Of a stretch of 64,000 nucleotides of DNA, positions 1-13,343 are shown one piece after another. The translations under genes and the position numbers were made by a program. Each line of letters starts with the position of its first letter. The stretch's first letter is position 1. The notes under the pieces were generated by a model. That model was not told the origin of the DNA, did no database searches, and saw only the letters and a list, made by a program, of their open reading frames with translations. This stretch comes from Boswellia sacra (Eukaryota > Streptophyta > Magnoliopsida > Sapindales > Burseraceae): contig SNVD02012978.1 in NCBI GenBank assembly GCA_013180625.2, forward strand, positions 248,001-312,000. The letters are read 5' to 3'.

Positions 1-109
1 ATATTTAATTTGGTAAAGCAGAAATTATGATGACTTGCTAGATTCTTCTTTTGTCATCCATTGCCTGAAAAATGATTATTTTAAAATTCTAATAATAATT
101 TACTAAAAG

Positions 110-145
<36 letters not shown>

Positions 146-604
146 GTAATATATCTTTAAATAGTTTGGAAAAAATTTTATTAACAAAATGTAAATGATA
201 TGTTTAATAAATAAATAAATAATGCCAAGGGAAGGGATGTCACGTTCGCAAAATAAAGAGAGTGTCGGTTTGTGGGCATCACTTTCGCGGAAGGAGACTT
301 TGGTCTTTTGGACATTTGCAAAATATAGTACATGCCTTGTTTGGATATGACTTATTGCAATTCACGTACTATTTTCAAATTTATTTCAGAACATTTTAAT
401 ATTGTTAAATTTTGAATTACGTTAGTAAATATAAATTTATTTTTTTTAATATGATAACGTTATTTTGGTTTAAAATGGGTTAAAAATTTATAATTATTTA
501 TCTATTTTAATTCAATGATTTATAGACATTCTAAAACTTTGAAAATATTATCCAACAATTGTCGATTCATTCATTTTTACATGCATAAATAGGAAAATTT
601 CATG
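1..604. other. AT-rich intergenic DNA with (TTA)n
   Basis: No coding region is supported. A simple (TTA)n tract lies at about 112-145. Otherwise only AT-rich sequence with short homopolymers is visible. Confidence 0.6.
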
Positions 605-2040
605 AACATTTTGTAGGTGGCTAGACACGTTTCAAATTTTCAATTATAGATTATTAGTCACCGTTTTTACTTATAAGATGGTTAATTTATGAAAAATAAA
701 TAAATAAATAAATAAATTTGTCTCTCCAAAAGGGGTAATCTGGTAATAATCCAAGGTGCAAAACAAGATTAGATATAAAATATCAGAAGCACGCCAAAAT
801 AAAATAAAATTTAAGAACTAAAATGACATTTTTCTCCCCATTATAAATTTGACGTAGACATGACTTGTATCATAGTAGCCAATATTTGGCGCGTCCTTTA
901 CGAAGAGAAGAAAATCAGCTTACATTTCTATTGAAAGATACCCTTAATGTAATTCAACTACGTGATTCCAATTGAATCAGAAATTTAACATTTAAATCCT
1001 TATTGAATTTGAATGTATTTTATTATTTTGATTAATTTTTTTCTGAAAGAATAAGATAACTCATCTCAGATTGAAATATTAGAAGAAATTTAAGTCGATT
1101 TTTCTAATATCTACACCAATAGCGGCCCAAACTACAATCGCCTCTCTTTACCATTATCATACACTACATACCAAAACACCCTTTAAACATATTCATTCTC
1201 TCTTCACCATCATCAGGCATGCACATCAAAATCTTATTTAAACAACCTAAAACAGGTCAACATTATACATAACTTGGAACATGAGTTACATGACAGATTT
1301 CTTCTTTAAACAAATCCGTATGAGGGTCATTTTATTCGTTTTGACCCTTCGAAGTAGTATTCTCGTTGTTATATTTGTGACCCATTTGACCCACAGAGGA
1401 AAAAGAAGCGAACAATTGATTGGAACTTGAAACTTGTTCTATTGCTTATTCACCATTTTCAAACTCAAGATTGGAAATGAGAACAATCAATACAAAAAAT
1501 GAGAACAATTAATACAAGTACATCAAGACTCCAGAGAAATTAAAACTATATCCGAACCTCAACTCTTACACAAAATTTCTGAATATATCCATAGATGGAA
1601 TCTGCTAATGTGGTAGACCGAAAAACTTGGTACAAATTCTTCTCCGAGCTATACCCAGTTGAATCTTTCCCAAGATCTCTCATGCCATTTGCAACGTTAT
1701 TCCACTACTGCTCTTACATGCATGCATATATATATGAAATGATTGAACTTGGAGTTGGAGTGGTGGGCTTACATGAATGATCATCAACGTGTACATGATC
1801 ACGAAGCTCTCGTAGTATGTGATTATATAATCAGAGGTTTGATTGGCTGACATGATCAAATAAAGATGCATGAGATGTTACTTTGTGATAAGAGATGTAA
1901 GAGATTTAACTGGTATTTATGGTTGTTGAATTTGGCAAATGGCAATATCTATCTTGTGGGCATGGGGCAGTAAACAGTAAGGAATATGTTGTGTGCTTCC
2001 TGGTTTCTTTTCAGTATGGCAGAAAGGAAGAGAGGGATTG
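605..2040. repeat. degenerate duplicated segment, copy 1
   Basis: This block matches 3695-5030 in the same order: a start around AGGTGGCTAGACA, a block with TGTCTCTCCAAAAG, a block with TTTCCCAAGATCTCTCATGCC (near 1666), a block with GGTATTTATGGTTGTTGAAT (near 1912), and an end around TTGAGAAAAGTA. Similarity is patchy with many indels. Read on the minus strand, the shared CATAAATACC-type sequence followed by a leader-like stretch could be the promoter and 5' end of a lost gene, but no conserved reading frame is seen. The 61-residue frame at 1595-1780 is not kept in the other copy. Confidence 0.5.
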
Positions 2041-3694
2041 AGAAAAGTATCTTAGGACTCCCCTATTCATGACCTTAAATATAATATGTTATTCATATAT
2101 ATTTGATATATATTACTTAAATTAAATCCAAATGGTATATAATTTTTTTTAAATAATGATCACTTAATATTATTATTCAATTCTATAAGTTCCTTTTTAA
2201 TGATTTGTTATTAAGAATAAAGATTTTGAATATTTCTTTGATGATAAAATTTTCTGAGTTTTAGTAGAAAGAAGTCATTTCAAAGAGAACTTAATCATTT
2301 TAAGTGTTAGGTACGTAATTGTAATTTTACAGAAGAATAATTGAAAATTTTAAGTTTAAATAACTTGTGGCTCAAAAATATGATTTAAAGTGCAAATTAT
2401 AATTTTGAGCAACGGATAATTACAATTTTAAAAATATGGTAATTGATAATGCAATTTACATCACTTCTGACTCAAAAAGATATATAATTATAAGTTCACA
2501 ATTACTCAAACGATAAAAAATAAATAAATAAATAAAAATTGAATGCATGAATTTTGTCCTCAACAAAGATGCATGAATTGAAGAAATATAATTAATTAAA
2601 CTTACAAAGAAACTTATATAAAAGTGATTACAATTTATTTTAAAAGTGATCGCCTAATGCAAGTAAGAGCCAGCTTTTACGGGCAGCAGATATAAGAGTT
2701 GGCCAAGGAATTACAACCACACAGTTTATCCAAGGGTCAAAATTAGAGGTCTAGATACAGGTTAAAATGCGGGAGTTCAGAGGAGAGAATGATTGTATAA
2801 GTCTAACTGAACCTTGGGGAGAAAACTTCTTGTATTCTAATGGAAACTTACAAAATTTTAAAAAAAAAAAACCTTTAATTCTCAATCGAATTAAATTTTC
2901 AAAAGAAAATTAAAGATGAGAATGGTACCAAACTATGCCACTTTTCTTATGGCTTGTTTGTTTCGGTTTTTACAAATAGAACTTATTAAAGGAGATCTTT
3001 TTGAAGTAGGGTTTCTAAAAGTTGAGCTTTTATAAAAAAGTTATAGATTGTTTGATGAGACAAATATAGAAGCGTTTGTTATAATTAAATTACCAAAGTT
3101 GAGTTTTGTTATAAGGAATGAATAAAGTAAAATATTTAAACTTAAATAGGGTATCTCTGATATTTCAAAACTTAAAAAAAAAAACTCAAAAAGAGCTTTT
3201 TCAAAAGCCTTAATTTTGGACTTAGTAGATGTAAAACAGTTTTTGTAATCATCCAAAATCTCTTCAATGATAGCCAAATGATATAATAAAAAAATTTTAA
3301 AAGAGCTTTTGACGTTAAAAACGCTCTTTAAACCTGTAAAGAAACTTAGCCAAATACGCTTTTTCCCAAACTTCATGTTGTCGACATCCATACATTGGTT
3401 GATCCATCTCGGCCTAACCTATTAACATGGGTTGATTTCATTTCTTGTGTATGTTGACAAAAAGACCAAAAAAGGAACTCTCAATTCCACAGCTATTAAG
3501 TCTTGTAATGTCTTTGCCGCCGGCTAGCATTGATGCTATCAATGTCTCTACCGCTACATTCTTTCTAACACAAATAGAACCCCAAAGATTCTTTCACAAT
3601 ATTAATTAAGAACCAAAAGATTCAAAAACAATAACAACATTACTCAACAACAAGAGTTTTGCAATTTTGTATAATAAAGGGAACAATTCACAAT
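2041..3694. other. intergenic DNA between the two duplicated blocks
   Basis: No gene is supported. About 2330-2510 is built of short AT-rich words (variants of AACTTGTGGCTCAAAA and TAATTTTGAG) that recur at 7140-7345, so both may be remnants of one repeat. About 2944-3375 has imperfectly inverted ends (GGCTTGTTTGTTTCGG and the complement of the stretch near 3345-3365) and may be a decayed foldback element. The 116-residue minus-strand frame inside it is low complexity and not convincing. Confidence 0.4.
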
Positions 3695-5030
3695 CCTTAC
3701 TCAAATTGCAGGTGGGTAGACAAGTTTGAATTGTTGTTTATAAAGTCACCCTTATGGTTTATAGCGTGGCTGATTAAAGATAAAAATTTTAATCTTGTCT
3801 CTCTCCAAAAGCCTAGGCAAACCTAATCAGGGGTCATTTGGTAATTGTGCAAAGCGATGTCAATCACATAAAATATCAGAAATACCCCTTCAAGTAAAAT
3901 TTAAGAATTAAAATGGATCTTTACTCATCCTTTAGCAAATTTAATGAGTACACGTCTAATAGTAACAAATTTGTGCCATGTCGTTTGTGAAGAGAGTGTG
4001 TTGAGCAGATGTTTCCAGAGAAAGATACCCTTGGTTGTTCAACTGTTTGATTCTAATATCATCCGAGATTGGTATCAAAGTTAAGATTAACCAACAAGTC
4101 TCGGTCCAATTTAGGAGAAACTGGGTCGATGTATGATAGAGGAAATTGTTCATGTAGTCATATATCGGTCACTATCAATTTGAATAAATTAAAAACTATA
4201 CATGCTCTTATATCCTAAAATAAGTCAATATCATATTTCAAGCTTAAAAAATTGAATTAAGCAAGTACACGATCAAGAATAATTCAGAGAAATTAATTAA
4301 AACAATGTTATATTTCAAACTCAAAGATTGAATTGAACAAGTACATGATCATCAAGAATATTTCAGAGAAATTGATTAAAACAATATCCGAATTAAAGCT
4401 CAGATCTTACACAAAACATGTGGACTCATGAGTGGAAATGCAACACTTCAGGAGTATATAATAATTTTAAGCAAGGTGATGATTTTTAATAATTTGTTGT
4501 GGGAGTGTCGCTAGCTAGTCTGATTCTTGGTAAACATGCTAACGTGCAGAACAGAGATGAACACCGTCATCGAGCATGCCCACCAGAACACTCCGCCGCT
4601 TGATTATTGCCTAAAACGCATACAATCCCCCCAACAGAAAGAAACATCGACAAAGAAGAGGATGAAGCAGACGAGCCACAATGCAGATGTTTCTTTTGAG
4701 AGGTTTGCATTGCATAATAGTTAGTTTAATCTTTCCCAAGATCTCTCATGCCAATTGCAAAGTTGTTTTCCATCAAGTATATATTGTAATATCATGAATG
4801 ATCAATAACATGATCACCAAGCTCATAGTGTATCATCAGAAGTATTGAAAGATGTGATATTGTAATGGGAGATATGAGAGAGTTAACCGGTATTTATGGT
4901 TGTTGAATTTGGCATCTCTATTGCTTTTTGGGCATGGCGCAGTACTAGAGACACTGAAGAATCTAGGCATGTGCTTCTGATTTTCTTTTCAGTAGGGCAG
5001 AGAGAAATTGAGAAAAGCAATGGTTCCGGC
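3695..5030. repeat. degenerate duplicated segment, copy 2
   Basis: Partner of the block at 605-2040. The most similar stretches are near 3710-3900, 4728-4760 (TTTCCCAAGATCTCTCATGCC) and 4890-5030. A 65-residue plus-strand frame (4527-4724) and short minus-strand frames with hydrophobic runs occur here but have no counterpart in the other copy. The block reads as a decayed duplicate, possibly of a promoter and first exon. Confidence 0.5.
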
Positions 5031-8000
5031 TCATGTTAAGGCGACTAAGGCAACCCTTATAATATATTAAATCTCACAACATGACTAGAAAGCTTAATTT
5101 ATTTTAATTAAAAATAATGATTATTTAATATTAATAAGATATATTTTAATATAAATTTTTTATATAATTTGTTGACACAAATTTATGAATCTTAATCTTA
5201 CCAAATCTAATAGTTGAGATAAAAAATTAAAAAATTGTATTTAAAACGGTCAATTCATCAATCTTCTCAACCATTAGATTTTATGAGTCAACAGTTATAA
5301 ATTTGCATATACTATTATGTCAAAAAATCAATTCCCTTTAATACTATCATTCAATTTTATAAGTCTCTGCGTTATCTAATTAATTTTTTTATAGTGTTGT
5401 TATTTCAGCCCATTAAATTACTTTTGAGCCCCTCTTCCTAATTTTATTAAATTTAAAATATATCTAAAATGTAAATGACCAAAATGCCCTAAAAATCTTC
5501 TGAAAAAAAAAATCTTAAGAACCAAAACGTTTTAATAAGTTTATTTAATTTATTATTCCCGAAATTTTGATCAAGTGGTATTTTGAATTGCCTATTTAAG
5601 ACTTCATGAAACGGTGTTTTGAATTCTTCCTTAATACAACAAGGGAAGGTGCCATGGTGATAAGTTAGCAAGGAAGATTGAAATCTGATTTCTTTTTCCA
5701 TACACGTTTAAGATTTGATTTTCAGTATTAAGTGTTTTTTTTTTTTTTTAATGCAAACTTAAACTAAAGCGTGATAACCATCGTAGATTCATGTTGTTGA
5801 CATGACAGTATTTTCAAAAAGTTCTTCGCTATACAAAAAACTTCAATATTTCCTAATTGCAATCGCTTAATCCTTTTCCAAGCACTTAAATCAATTTCTT
5901 TTTGCTTTTTGATGCCATAAAAGATATTGGCAATAGTTGCTGGAGAGGGGAGGTGTCTGGCAGGATATGATTTCTAGCAAAAACTGCAGATTTTATTGGG
6001 TTTTATGATAGATTTTATTATTAAGTTAATAACTTCAAGAACGATTAATTGTAATGAAATCATAGTCAAAAAAATATTCTATTGTAGACTCAATAAAGGA
6101 ACCTACTTTCTTCTTCTTTTAGAATTTTGCATTACAAACCTGGAATATGTTTCTATAACAATAAATTATAAGTTTAGTAAAAGAAGAAAGAGAAAATAGT
6201 AGCTATGATATGATTTAAAATATATTTATGTGATTTTTTTTTAATAAATTTTATGTAAAGAGAGGCTTAAATAGAGTTTTAAAAGAGTTTAAGCAACAAT
6301 ACTCTTTTTTTTTTTTTTTTAATTTGCTGGGTACAAAACTTCCACACTAGGCCCAGATTCGGTCAAATTAGGCAATCAAGCCTACAAACATCAAGCCTTT
6401 TTTTAGAAGGTACACATTACAAAGGTTATGGGCTCAACCCATTAAAAGGATCCAATCCAAAACGCATATCTATTACTTAATCAACAACTTACTTAAGAGC
6501 ATTACATTAAAAGAGTAATGCAACGTCTATAAATAACAAGAATTATAATACATGATATGATAATATATATATATATATGCAATAGGATTCTGTCAACTTT
6601 GGATATAAAAAGAATTGGTTATAAATAGATTGTTAATATAATATTACTCTACATGAAAATGAGGACGACGCATCACATCGTGTAATCTTGAGGTTTCTCA
6701 CGTCAATCAGTCTAATTAGGGAAGTGAGTTGTTGTCTATAAATATATTACATTCCAATTAAGCTAATATAATTTCAATTTAGATATTAGTTAAACTCAAT
6801 TGCTATCCACTACGTACATGAATGTAGGCCCAAATCAAGCACATCCATTGTATAAACACAACTAGAGTAAGCTAACCATGAGTCTGATTTTTCAACCATT
6901 CAAAGCTCATTTTTTTAGCTAAGACACGCTCCAATACTCCATAGTCCTGACTGATTAAATATTGAACTGAACCCCCCAAACAACCACTAATAGTAGCAGC
7001 TTGCTTTGTGGCTTTAGAAGAGGAGGTGAGTAGCAATTTTTGTCAATGAACTGAGCCACCAAATTCTTGCACAAATGTAATTTATTATTAAGAATCAATT
7101 TTTTATATTTATATATTTCTTTTACAATAGAAATTTCTAGTTACATGGCAAAAGTAATTTTGAGTACGGGGTTATGTAATTTTCAAAAATGAAAAAATAA
7201 TTTCAAATAACTTGTGGCCCCAAAATGTAATTTTTAGTGACTCAAATGCGTAATTTCATGTAACTATTGTATCTCCAAAATGTAATTCAAGTGAAGTCAA
7301 AATTAATTTTGAGTCACTTGAAAAAGTAATTTTTACTGAGATTTTATCAAAATTGTTAAATTTGTCACTTTTCTACGAAGCTTAAGCTTGTAGATGTAAT
7401 CATACTTTGTTTTTTAATTAAAATTTTTTAAATGACAAGGAAAATATCCGAACCTACGACCTTTTGATTACGATGGTTCTAATACCATCTTATTAAATTT
7501 TGCACTATTCTACAAAAATTAAGCTTGTACATATAGACTTAACATTAATATTTTATTTTCTAATAAAAATGTATAAAATTTATCATATTTACAATCTGAG
7601 TCAAAATGAATTTCTTTTTTTAAAAAATTTTGTCAAAATAAAAAGTTCAGAGGATGGTTGATTCATGATTCAAAAGATTCAGTTCTCTATTTTTTGTTTT
7701 TTTCAATGTATGTATGGTTGGTATAAGCATTTCGAATGAAACGGCTTGTTACTTATTAGTGGTCCATCTTTTTAGTTTTTAATTATATAGAATAAATTTG
7801 TTTTAATAAATAATTGCTGAATTTTCTTCATATACAACAAGGTTTTGAAAGTATTTCAAGTCTTTTGACTTTTAATTTTAGTTTTCAAATTGTTCTTATC
7901 TATTAAAGATAATAGATTTTTTAACATAAAATTAAAAATAAATTTCTAGTCATTGAATTTACAAAATCAAATTTTTGTCGATAATATTTTGATAAAGATG

Positions 8001-8208
8001 TTGAATAAGCCAAAAATCAATAATAGGTCGCATTATCCTGAAAATGAGGTCCAGATCAAAAGGCTTCCAGCTCCAGCAGGATATATCGCACCTTGATCAT
8101 TATCTTGATCATGATATTGATAACAACATAAATTTAGTGGGGTCCAAGTCATGGTTGGATTTCAAAATTTGAAGATGCAACTCGTTTTCAATTTTGTGAT
8201 GATCATCG

Positions 8209-8242
8209 TGATGGTGATGGTGATGGTGATGATGATGATGAT
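8209..8242. repeat. (GTGATG)/(GAT)n microsatellite
   Basis: A simple run of GTGATG units passes into pure GAT units. Confidence 0.9.
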
Positions 8243-8564
8243 AAGCTCAGAAGACATAGTTGGACTGTAAAGGACCACAGAGAATCAAAGATAATATAAA
8301 ATAATCCACTTTGTTGGAAGGTGTGTGTTGGCTGGAAATTAGTTGGTATTATTTTAAATTTAATCTAATTAATATAACATTAAATTCAATAACTAATTTT
8401 TGATATAACAATATTAATCATCATAAATTGTTATCTCATCTTATAATATGAAATTAATAAATGATTATCAAGTAATAATATATACGAGGATATAATAAAT
8501 AATATTTTTAAAAAGCCAGAAGGATCAATAATAAATTTCATATATTAACTTAAATTATTAAAAG

Positions 8565-8570
<6 letters not shown>

Positions 8571-8601
<31 letters not shown>
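8571..8601. repeat. (AT)n microsatellite
   Basis: About 15 TA dinucleotide units, preceded by short AT-rich sequence. Confidence 0.9.
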
Positions 8602-8605
<4 letters not shown>

Positions 8606-8643
8606 CATATCAATTTTATAGGTTAATTATTGAAATAATATTA

Positions 8644-8857
8644 ATAAGTACCTTTGAGTTTTGACTTAATTTTAAGCAAATAATAACTACGTATTTTTCA
8701 TCGATCACTCCTCTGAGTTATTCATTTTTTATCAATTACGCTCCATAATTTGAAAGGTGAAAATGATGATCTGAATATAATTTTAGGGGTATGATTAATG
8801 AAAAATACGTAGTCATTCTTTGTTTGAAATTAAATTAAAACTTAAGGGTATTTGTTA
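8644..8857. mobile_element. foldback MITE, copy 1 (family with 13344-13570)
   Basis: The two halves form long inverted repeats. The left arm (8648-8714, with ACTACGTATTTTTCATCGAT) pairs with the right arm (8787-8855, with ATTAATGAAAAATACGTAGT). The middle is short and there is no coding sequence. A related element with the same arm words lies at 13344-13570. Palindromic form, small size and a second dispersed copy point to a miniature inverted-repeat element. I could not fix a target duplication, so the superfamily is open. Confidence 0.6.
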
Positions 8858-11251
8858 TAATTATTTTATTAATTAATATTTAAACAAATAGAAAGTGGAT
8901 TTTGACCATCTTACTTCAATTTGTTATTTCAACATCAATATGATCAACCAAACTTGATAAACAAATTAAGAGTAATTTAACCTTCATAAGTTACCCTAAT
9001 TTAAAAACATGAGCCTCCTTCTAATATAAACGCAACTAATATTAAGCAATTGAATACCATAATCTTGGTGACAAAGCTAGCTCTTTAACAACCACTTAAT
9101 TTGCATATTGGTTGAAAACCCATCACTTTGAATGTGGGTGAGGCAATCAATCAATTAATTTAAATTCCAATTGGGGAAGTAATATTTTTATTAGTAATGT
9201 CTACCTAACAATATAATATGATAAGATTGAATCTCAAGAGTATTTAATTAATTGGCCTTTGCTCACACATTACTCTTTTAAGTAGTGCGTGTAAGCTTAT
9301 CAACCTTTCAATCGTTCAACCCTTATATTATTGAGATTATATATCATGCATTAATTATCCATTGGTTCCCTACTTAAAAAGACATGATTATCCTTTCCAA
9401 GTGCATGAATGGTCCAAATTAGTATGGTTGAAATTGTCTTTTTACTATAACTGCTTTGATAAGAGTGGGGTTGGTGATGTGAAGTTGGAGGTCAATTGCA
9501 GGCCTAATGAATTTGGAATGAATACATGAGACATTGGCAAGTTGAGAACTCCAAAACGATATGAGTATACCCCATTTAAATAAATGCATTATTGAAAGTT
9601 TCTTTCTTTTCTGAATACTCTAGATAATTATTAATTGAACTTAAACAATAAGAAAGTGATACATAACTATCGCAATAACACCGTTACCTTCTTTTTCCCT
9701 TTTTGTAAGTTATATTATTCGTTACAACATATATACCAACAAATGTGGATTGATGTGTTTAGCTTGCTTGAATTTTTAATTTTTTTTTTAAGAAAAATTA
9801 TACTGAAAATGACTAGAAAGGAGAAAGAAGATGCCTCAAACCAAGCATTATTCAATTTTTCTAATAATTGGAAATAAGTTTTAGACTAATGTTTCGTTTG
9901 TATAAATATATCAATACTATGATATAATTATTTCATTGAAAATTGTCTAGCTCTAATAGATCAATTGGGTCAATTGTAATTTTATTAATGTCAAATTAAA
10001 ATTGTAATATATTATCATTATAATTAATCCAGACTCCTACACCAAATCAGAACATTTATACTCGTCACGGCCCGACTCCAACTGAAGGGCAATCGGACGT
10101 CCCAACCCCATAAACCAGATACTATAATATAATCTATCGCTAATATTATGGAATCGATACTATTCTTTTATGGTATATAATACTGGATTATTACTAAATC
10201 TAATGTCAAAATGTAGCATTTCTCCTTAATGGCGAGATATGTTTAGAGAGGAATTATATTATCTCACACACCGACCACACATTCTCGACTTCGACAACCA
10301 AAGCATGGGGTGGGCCTTTGGGGTTATCTCATCTAGCTTTTCGTGATCCCAATTAGGTCCCTTATGTGCACACACACGGGCAGCCACGATAAGGTTTTAC
10401 CTAGAGCACACTACAATGTGAAAGTTGTACCATTAGTTGACAAAATACAACAACCTCAGTCACAGGTTTCCCTGCTCTGCAGCTGCCCCCTTTGTTGATC
10501 CCAATATCACCAGATTTTCTGCCAAACCAAACATAGACGAAACTAAACTAACCCAGAGATGGATTCCCTCTTCTATAGATTTCCAAATTGTGAATTTGTT
10601 TAAAAATTATTATTATTATTACTATCAGATATTCTATTCTAACTCAAAAAAAAAGAAAATCTAATATTAATATTGGTTATTGTGTAGATAAAGGTGAGTG
10701 ATTCTTCATTATCACATATCAAAACTTTATCCTTTTTATATCTCCGACATAGAGTTGAGTATCTAATAAGATCCTGAATCATTGGCAGTTAACAGAAGTT
10801 GCATGCACAAAAAGGCTAGATCAAAACCCTATGATATGATATGATGCCTCATTAATTATTAAGGAATCCAAATCCGAGATTTAATTTGCTGCTTTGTACA
10901 ATATCTGAAAATTTTAATTTTCTCAAGAACCAAACAGTATATTCACATAATTACATCCAACCCAAACCAGAATCAGGAAGAGCAAAAACAAAGGAAAAAA
11001 AAAAAAAACAGAAACAAAGGTTTATAAACTTGTTTTTGTTTTCAAAACTCCTAGCTGCTACCTGCTGCTGCTACATCTCACTTTGATTCATGAGATGACG
11101 ATTATGAAGAACTTGATGGGAAATTCTAAACCATATATATAAGTACACCAACTATAGCATTCCAGGCTCACCGGAATATTCCAATTCCGGTCACCTGAAA
11201 ACATGGATGAACATATATATATGCATATATATAGTATCTAACTTATATAAG
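8858..11251. other. intergenic DNA downstream of the MAPK-substrate gene
   Basis: No supported gene. About 10020-10430 is less AT-rich, with phrases such as CTCGTCACGGCCCGACTCC that look like retrotransposon LTR debris, but no paired repeat or coding sequence was found. The small frames at 9635, 10437 and 10886 are low complexity. Confidence 0.45.
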
Positions 11252-11668
11252 CTATCGTGATCTACGCTTACCAGACTTTTTCAACTTATTCTTGGAAGGT
11301 TTAGCAAAAGCACTGCAGAACCCACATGCAGAAACCCTCGGAGAGGGCGGCTCTATTGCCGGAGACACCCTGCCTGTGCGATACCCTCGCCATCCGCCGT
11401 TGGATCGGCTCCTTTCCATGGTGTTGATTGATCTTCCAGGCTTGTTATTCACATCACCTTTTGCATCAACCTTAATTTGGTCACGTTGGTGTTCTTGGCC
11501 TGACCCTTCTTGCTGCTCCTGACCACCTTGTTGTATCCCTTCACCTCCTTCATCTTTTTGATTGTTATTCACTTTGTTCAATTCTCCGGACAAAAACCTG
11601 TCATCCCATACAAGCCCTGAAGAGCCTTGTCTCCGGAATGAAACTGCAGATCTCTGCAAACCCGCCAT
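11252..11668 (-). CDS. MAPK-substrate protein of the At1g80180 (MASS) family
   Basis: Intronless gene for a 138-residue hydrophilic protein. It begins MAGLQRSAVSFRRQGSSGLVWDD, a start shared by the plant family that includes Arabidopsis At1g80180, At1g15400 and At5g20100 (MASS1-3), MAP-kinase substrates linked to stomatal development. I chose the ATG at 11666-11668 because the family starts with MAGLQRS; the codons just upstream are GTG. Conserved regions are the N-terminal block, a central MERSRSNGG, and a C-terminal block with two Ser-Pro phosphosites (GRVSP and PPSPR), a CGFCSAF motif and a basic tail (KKSGKRRSR). The middle is Gln/Glu/Gly-rich and probably disordered. Length fits the family. 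The family assignment is firm; the exact biological role of this copy is inferred. Confidence 0.88.
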   Translation of the reverse strand: MAGLQRSAVSFRRQGSSGLVWDDRFLSGELNKVNNNQKDEGGEGIQQGGQEQQEGSGQEHQRDQIKVDAKGDVNNKPGRSINTMERSRSNGGWRGYRTGRVSPAIEPPSPRVSACGFCSAFAKPSKNKLKKSGKRRSR

Positions 11669-11790
11669 AGCCACCACCTCCCTTCTCTAGATCTTTCCCT
11701 TACAGTAATATATCAAAAATATATATAAATATCAAATTGTATTATATCAGACTTTTCTCTCTGGTCGGTTGCATACGAGACTTTGCTGTA

Positions 11791-11804
11791 TATTTATATA
11801 TAAG
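11791..11804 (-). promoter_or_regulatory. TATA box of the MAPK-substrate gene
   Basis: The minus strand reads CTTATATATAAATA about 125 bp upstream of the start codon, a good plant TATA box at a sensible distance for a short leader. Confidence 0.5.
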
Positions 11805-12888
11805 AGTGAAAAAGGCCAAGCAGCTACTCGGTCAATATGTTCAGGTTTCGGTTAATTATAATAAGATAAGGAAAGATTTGTTCTATTATGTAGTAAAATA
11901 ACGTGATAAACTTTAATTTATTATCTTATTCTGAAAATCATATTCTAAAATTTTTTTTTAATATTTTACAACTACCCCATTATTTTAATGTTCTTTTGTA
12001 TTGCTAGAAAATGTCTCGATTGATAATATATAAGGTTTGATTAGTTCTAATTAATTAATGGATTAACGTGATTAAGCTCTTTTTCCCACCATAACTGACC
12101 TGGCCTAAGTCATCTCCACTCCACACAACGCTAGCTGCCTCGTTTTAATTATATTTCACACTTTTGTTTATTAACGTAGTTTCTTAGTTGTTTCAACAAA
12201 TTAATTACAAGTTTTGGAATTTTTTAAGTGTTTAAGTGGTGAATTAGTTGATTTTTTTGGTTTCTAATTAGAATTATTGGTAACTAAGGTACTAAACACG
12301 GTTTTAGGTAATTATAATAATTTGATTAAAAGCTTTACTGTGTATTATTTTTAGTGAATAGAAGAAGGAAATTTAAGAGAAAATTAATTTGAAAAAAATA
12401 TAAAAATCTTACCTTAATTGAGTCTAAGAAATATTAAAAAAGAGAGAGATTTGGTAGGGAAATCAGAGTCAAAATTGGATAAGCGATTGGTAGGAATTTG
12501 AAATGGAGTTATTGTTAAAAGTGTACTAGAAATTTCTTTTATCAATAAAATTAAATATTAAATATGAACACTCATTAAATTCATTAATAAATGAGAATGA
12601 GAAATTTCTTATAAAACAATTTAAGAGTCCTGAATTGAAGCTGGAAAATTTTTTGTTTTAAGCAAGAAAAAGTCAAGGGTCAAAAGTTTATCTGCCATGT
12701 GTTTATTAGCTGGAAACCACCTTTGTTAATTATTAATTATGTACCGATTGTTCATTTCATTTTAATTATTGTATTATAATTGGATTGATGTGATATTTGA
12801 AAGGAAAAAAGTTTACTAGGTTGGCTTCTTTTTGGTTCAATTTTAATTTATAAATCAAACAGAAATCACTGCATTGCTATTGCTACCC
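11805..12888. other. intergenic DNA upstream of the MAPK-substrate gene
   Basis: Contains the distal promoter of the minus-strand gene at 11252-11668. No other gene or complete repeat was recognised. Confidence 0.45.
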
Positions 12889-13210
12889 ATTTTAATGGGT
12901 TTTGGATACGGTATATCAGTGCATCATTTTTCTAATTTTTTATAATTTTTAATATAAAAGTTGTAAATTTTTGTGTAAAAATCGTAAATATGGAGTGTAA
13001 AAGTTGTAAATGAAACTATTTTTAATTTTTTGTAAACTAGTGTAAAAGTTGTAAATGATTGTGTAAAAGTTGTAAATGGGAATTTACAACTTTTTTTTCC
13101 ACATTTACGATTTTTACACAAGAATTTACAACTTTTACACTAAAATTACAAAAAATTGACATATGATATACCGGTACATCAGATGTACTGTAGACAGACC
13201 CATTTTAATG
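12889..13210. mobile_element. Mutator-like foldback MITE, copy 1 (family with 56411-56674)
   Basis: The direct repeat ATTTTAATG (9 bp, extending to 13 bp as ACCCATTTTAATG) flanks the element at 12889-12897 and 13202-13210. Nine-base target duplications are typical of Mutator-like elements. The outer ends contain GGTATATCAG and the inverted GATATACCGGTACATCAG. The interior is a palindrome of repeated words: GTGTAAAAGTTGTAAAT and GTGTAAAAATCGTAAAT on one side, their complements on the other. No coding sequence. The element at 56411-56674 has the same ends, the same interior words and a 9-bp duplication of its own. Confidence 0.65.
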
Positions 13211-13343
13211 TACTAAATATAAACGAGAATAATTGATTTGATGTTGACTACAGTGAAAAATGTGGAATAATCTTCTAATATTGTGTGTAATAATTAAAAA
13301 TTTATTGATAAGCAATTAATTAATTAAAAATTAAAATACTATC

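Larger units (their letters stand above)
5031..8643. other. AT-rich intergenic DNA
   Basis: No coding sequence, RNA gene or complete transposon could be supported. The short frames here are low in complexity and end at random. About 7140-7345 shares short repeat words with 2330-2510. Poly-T tracts occur near 5735 and 6305. Confidence 0.5.

Noticed and set aside
3041..3391. 116-codon minus-strand frame rich in Phe, Leu and Lys
   Set aside because: Low complexity, in a possible foldback element, with no conserved motif or splice context.
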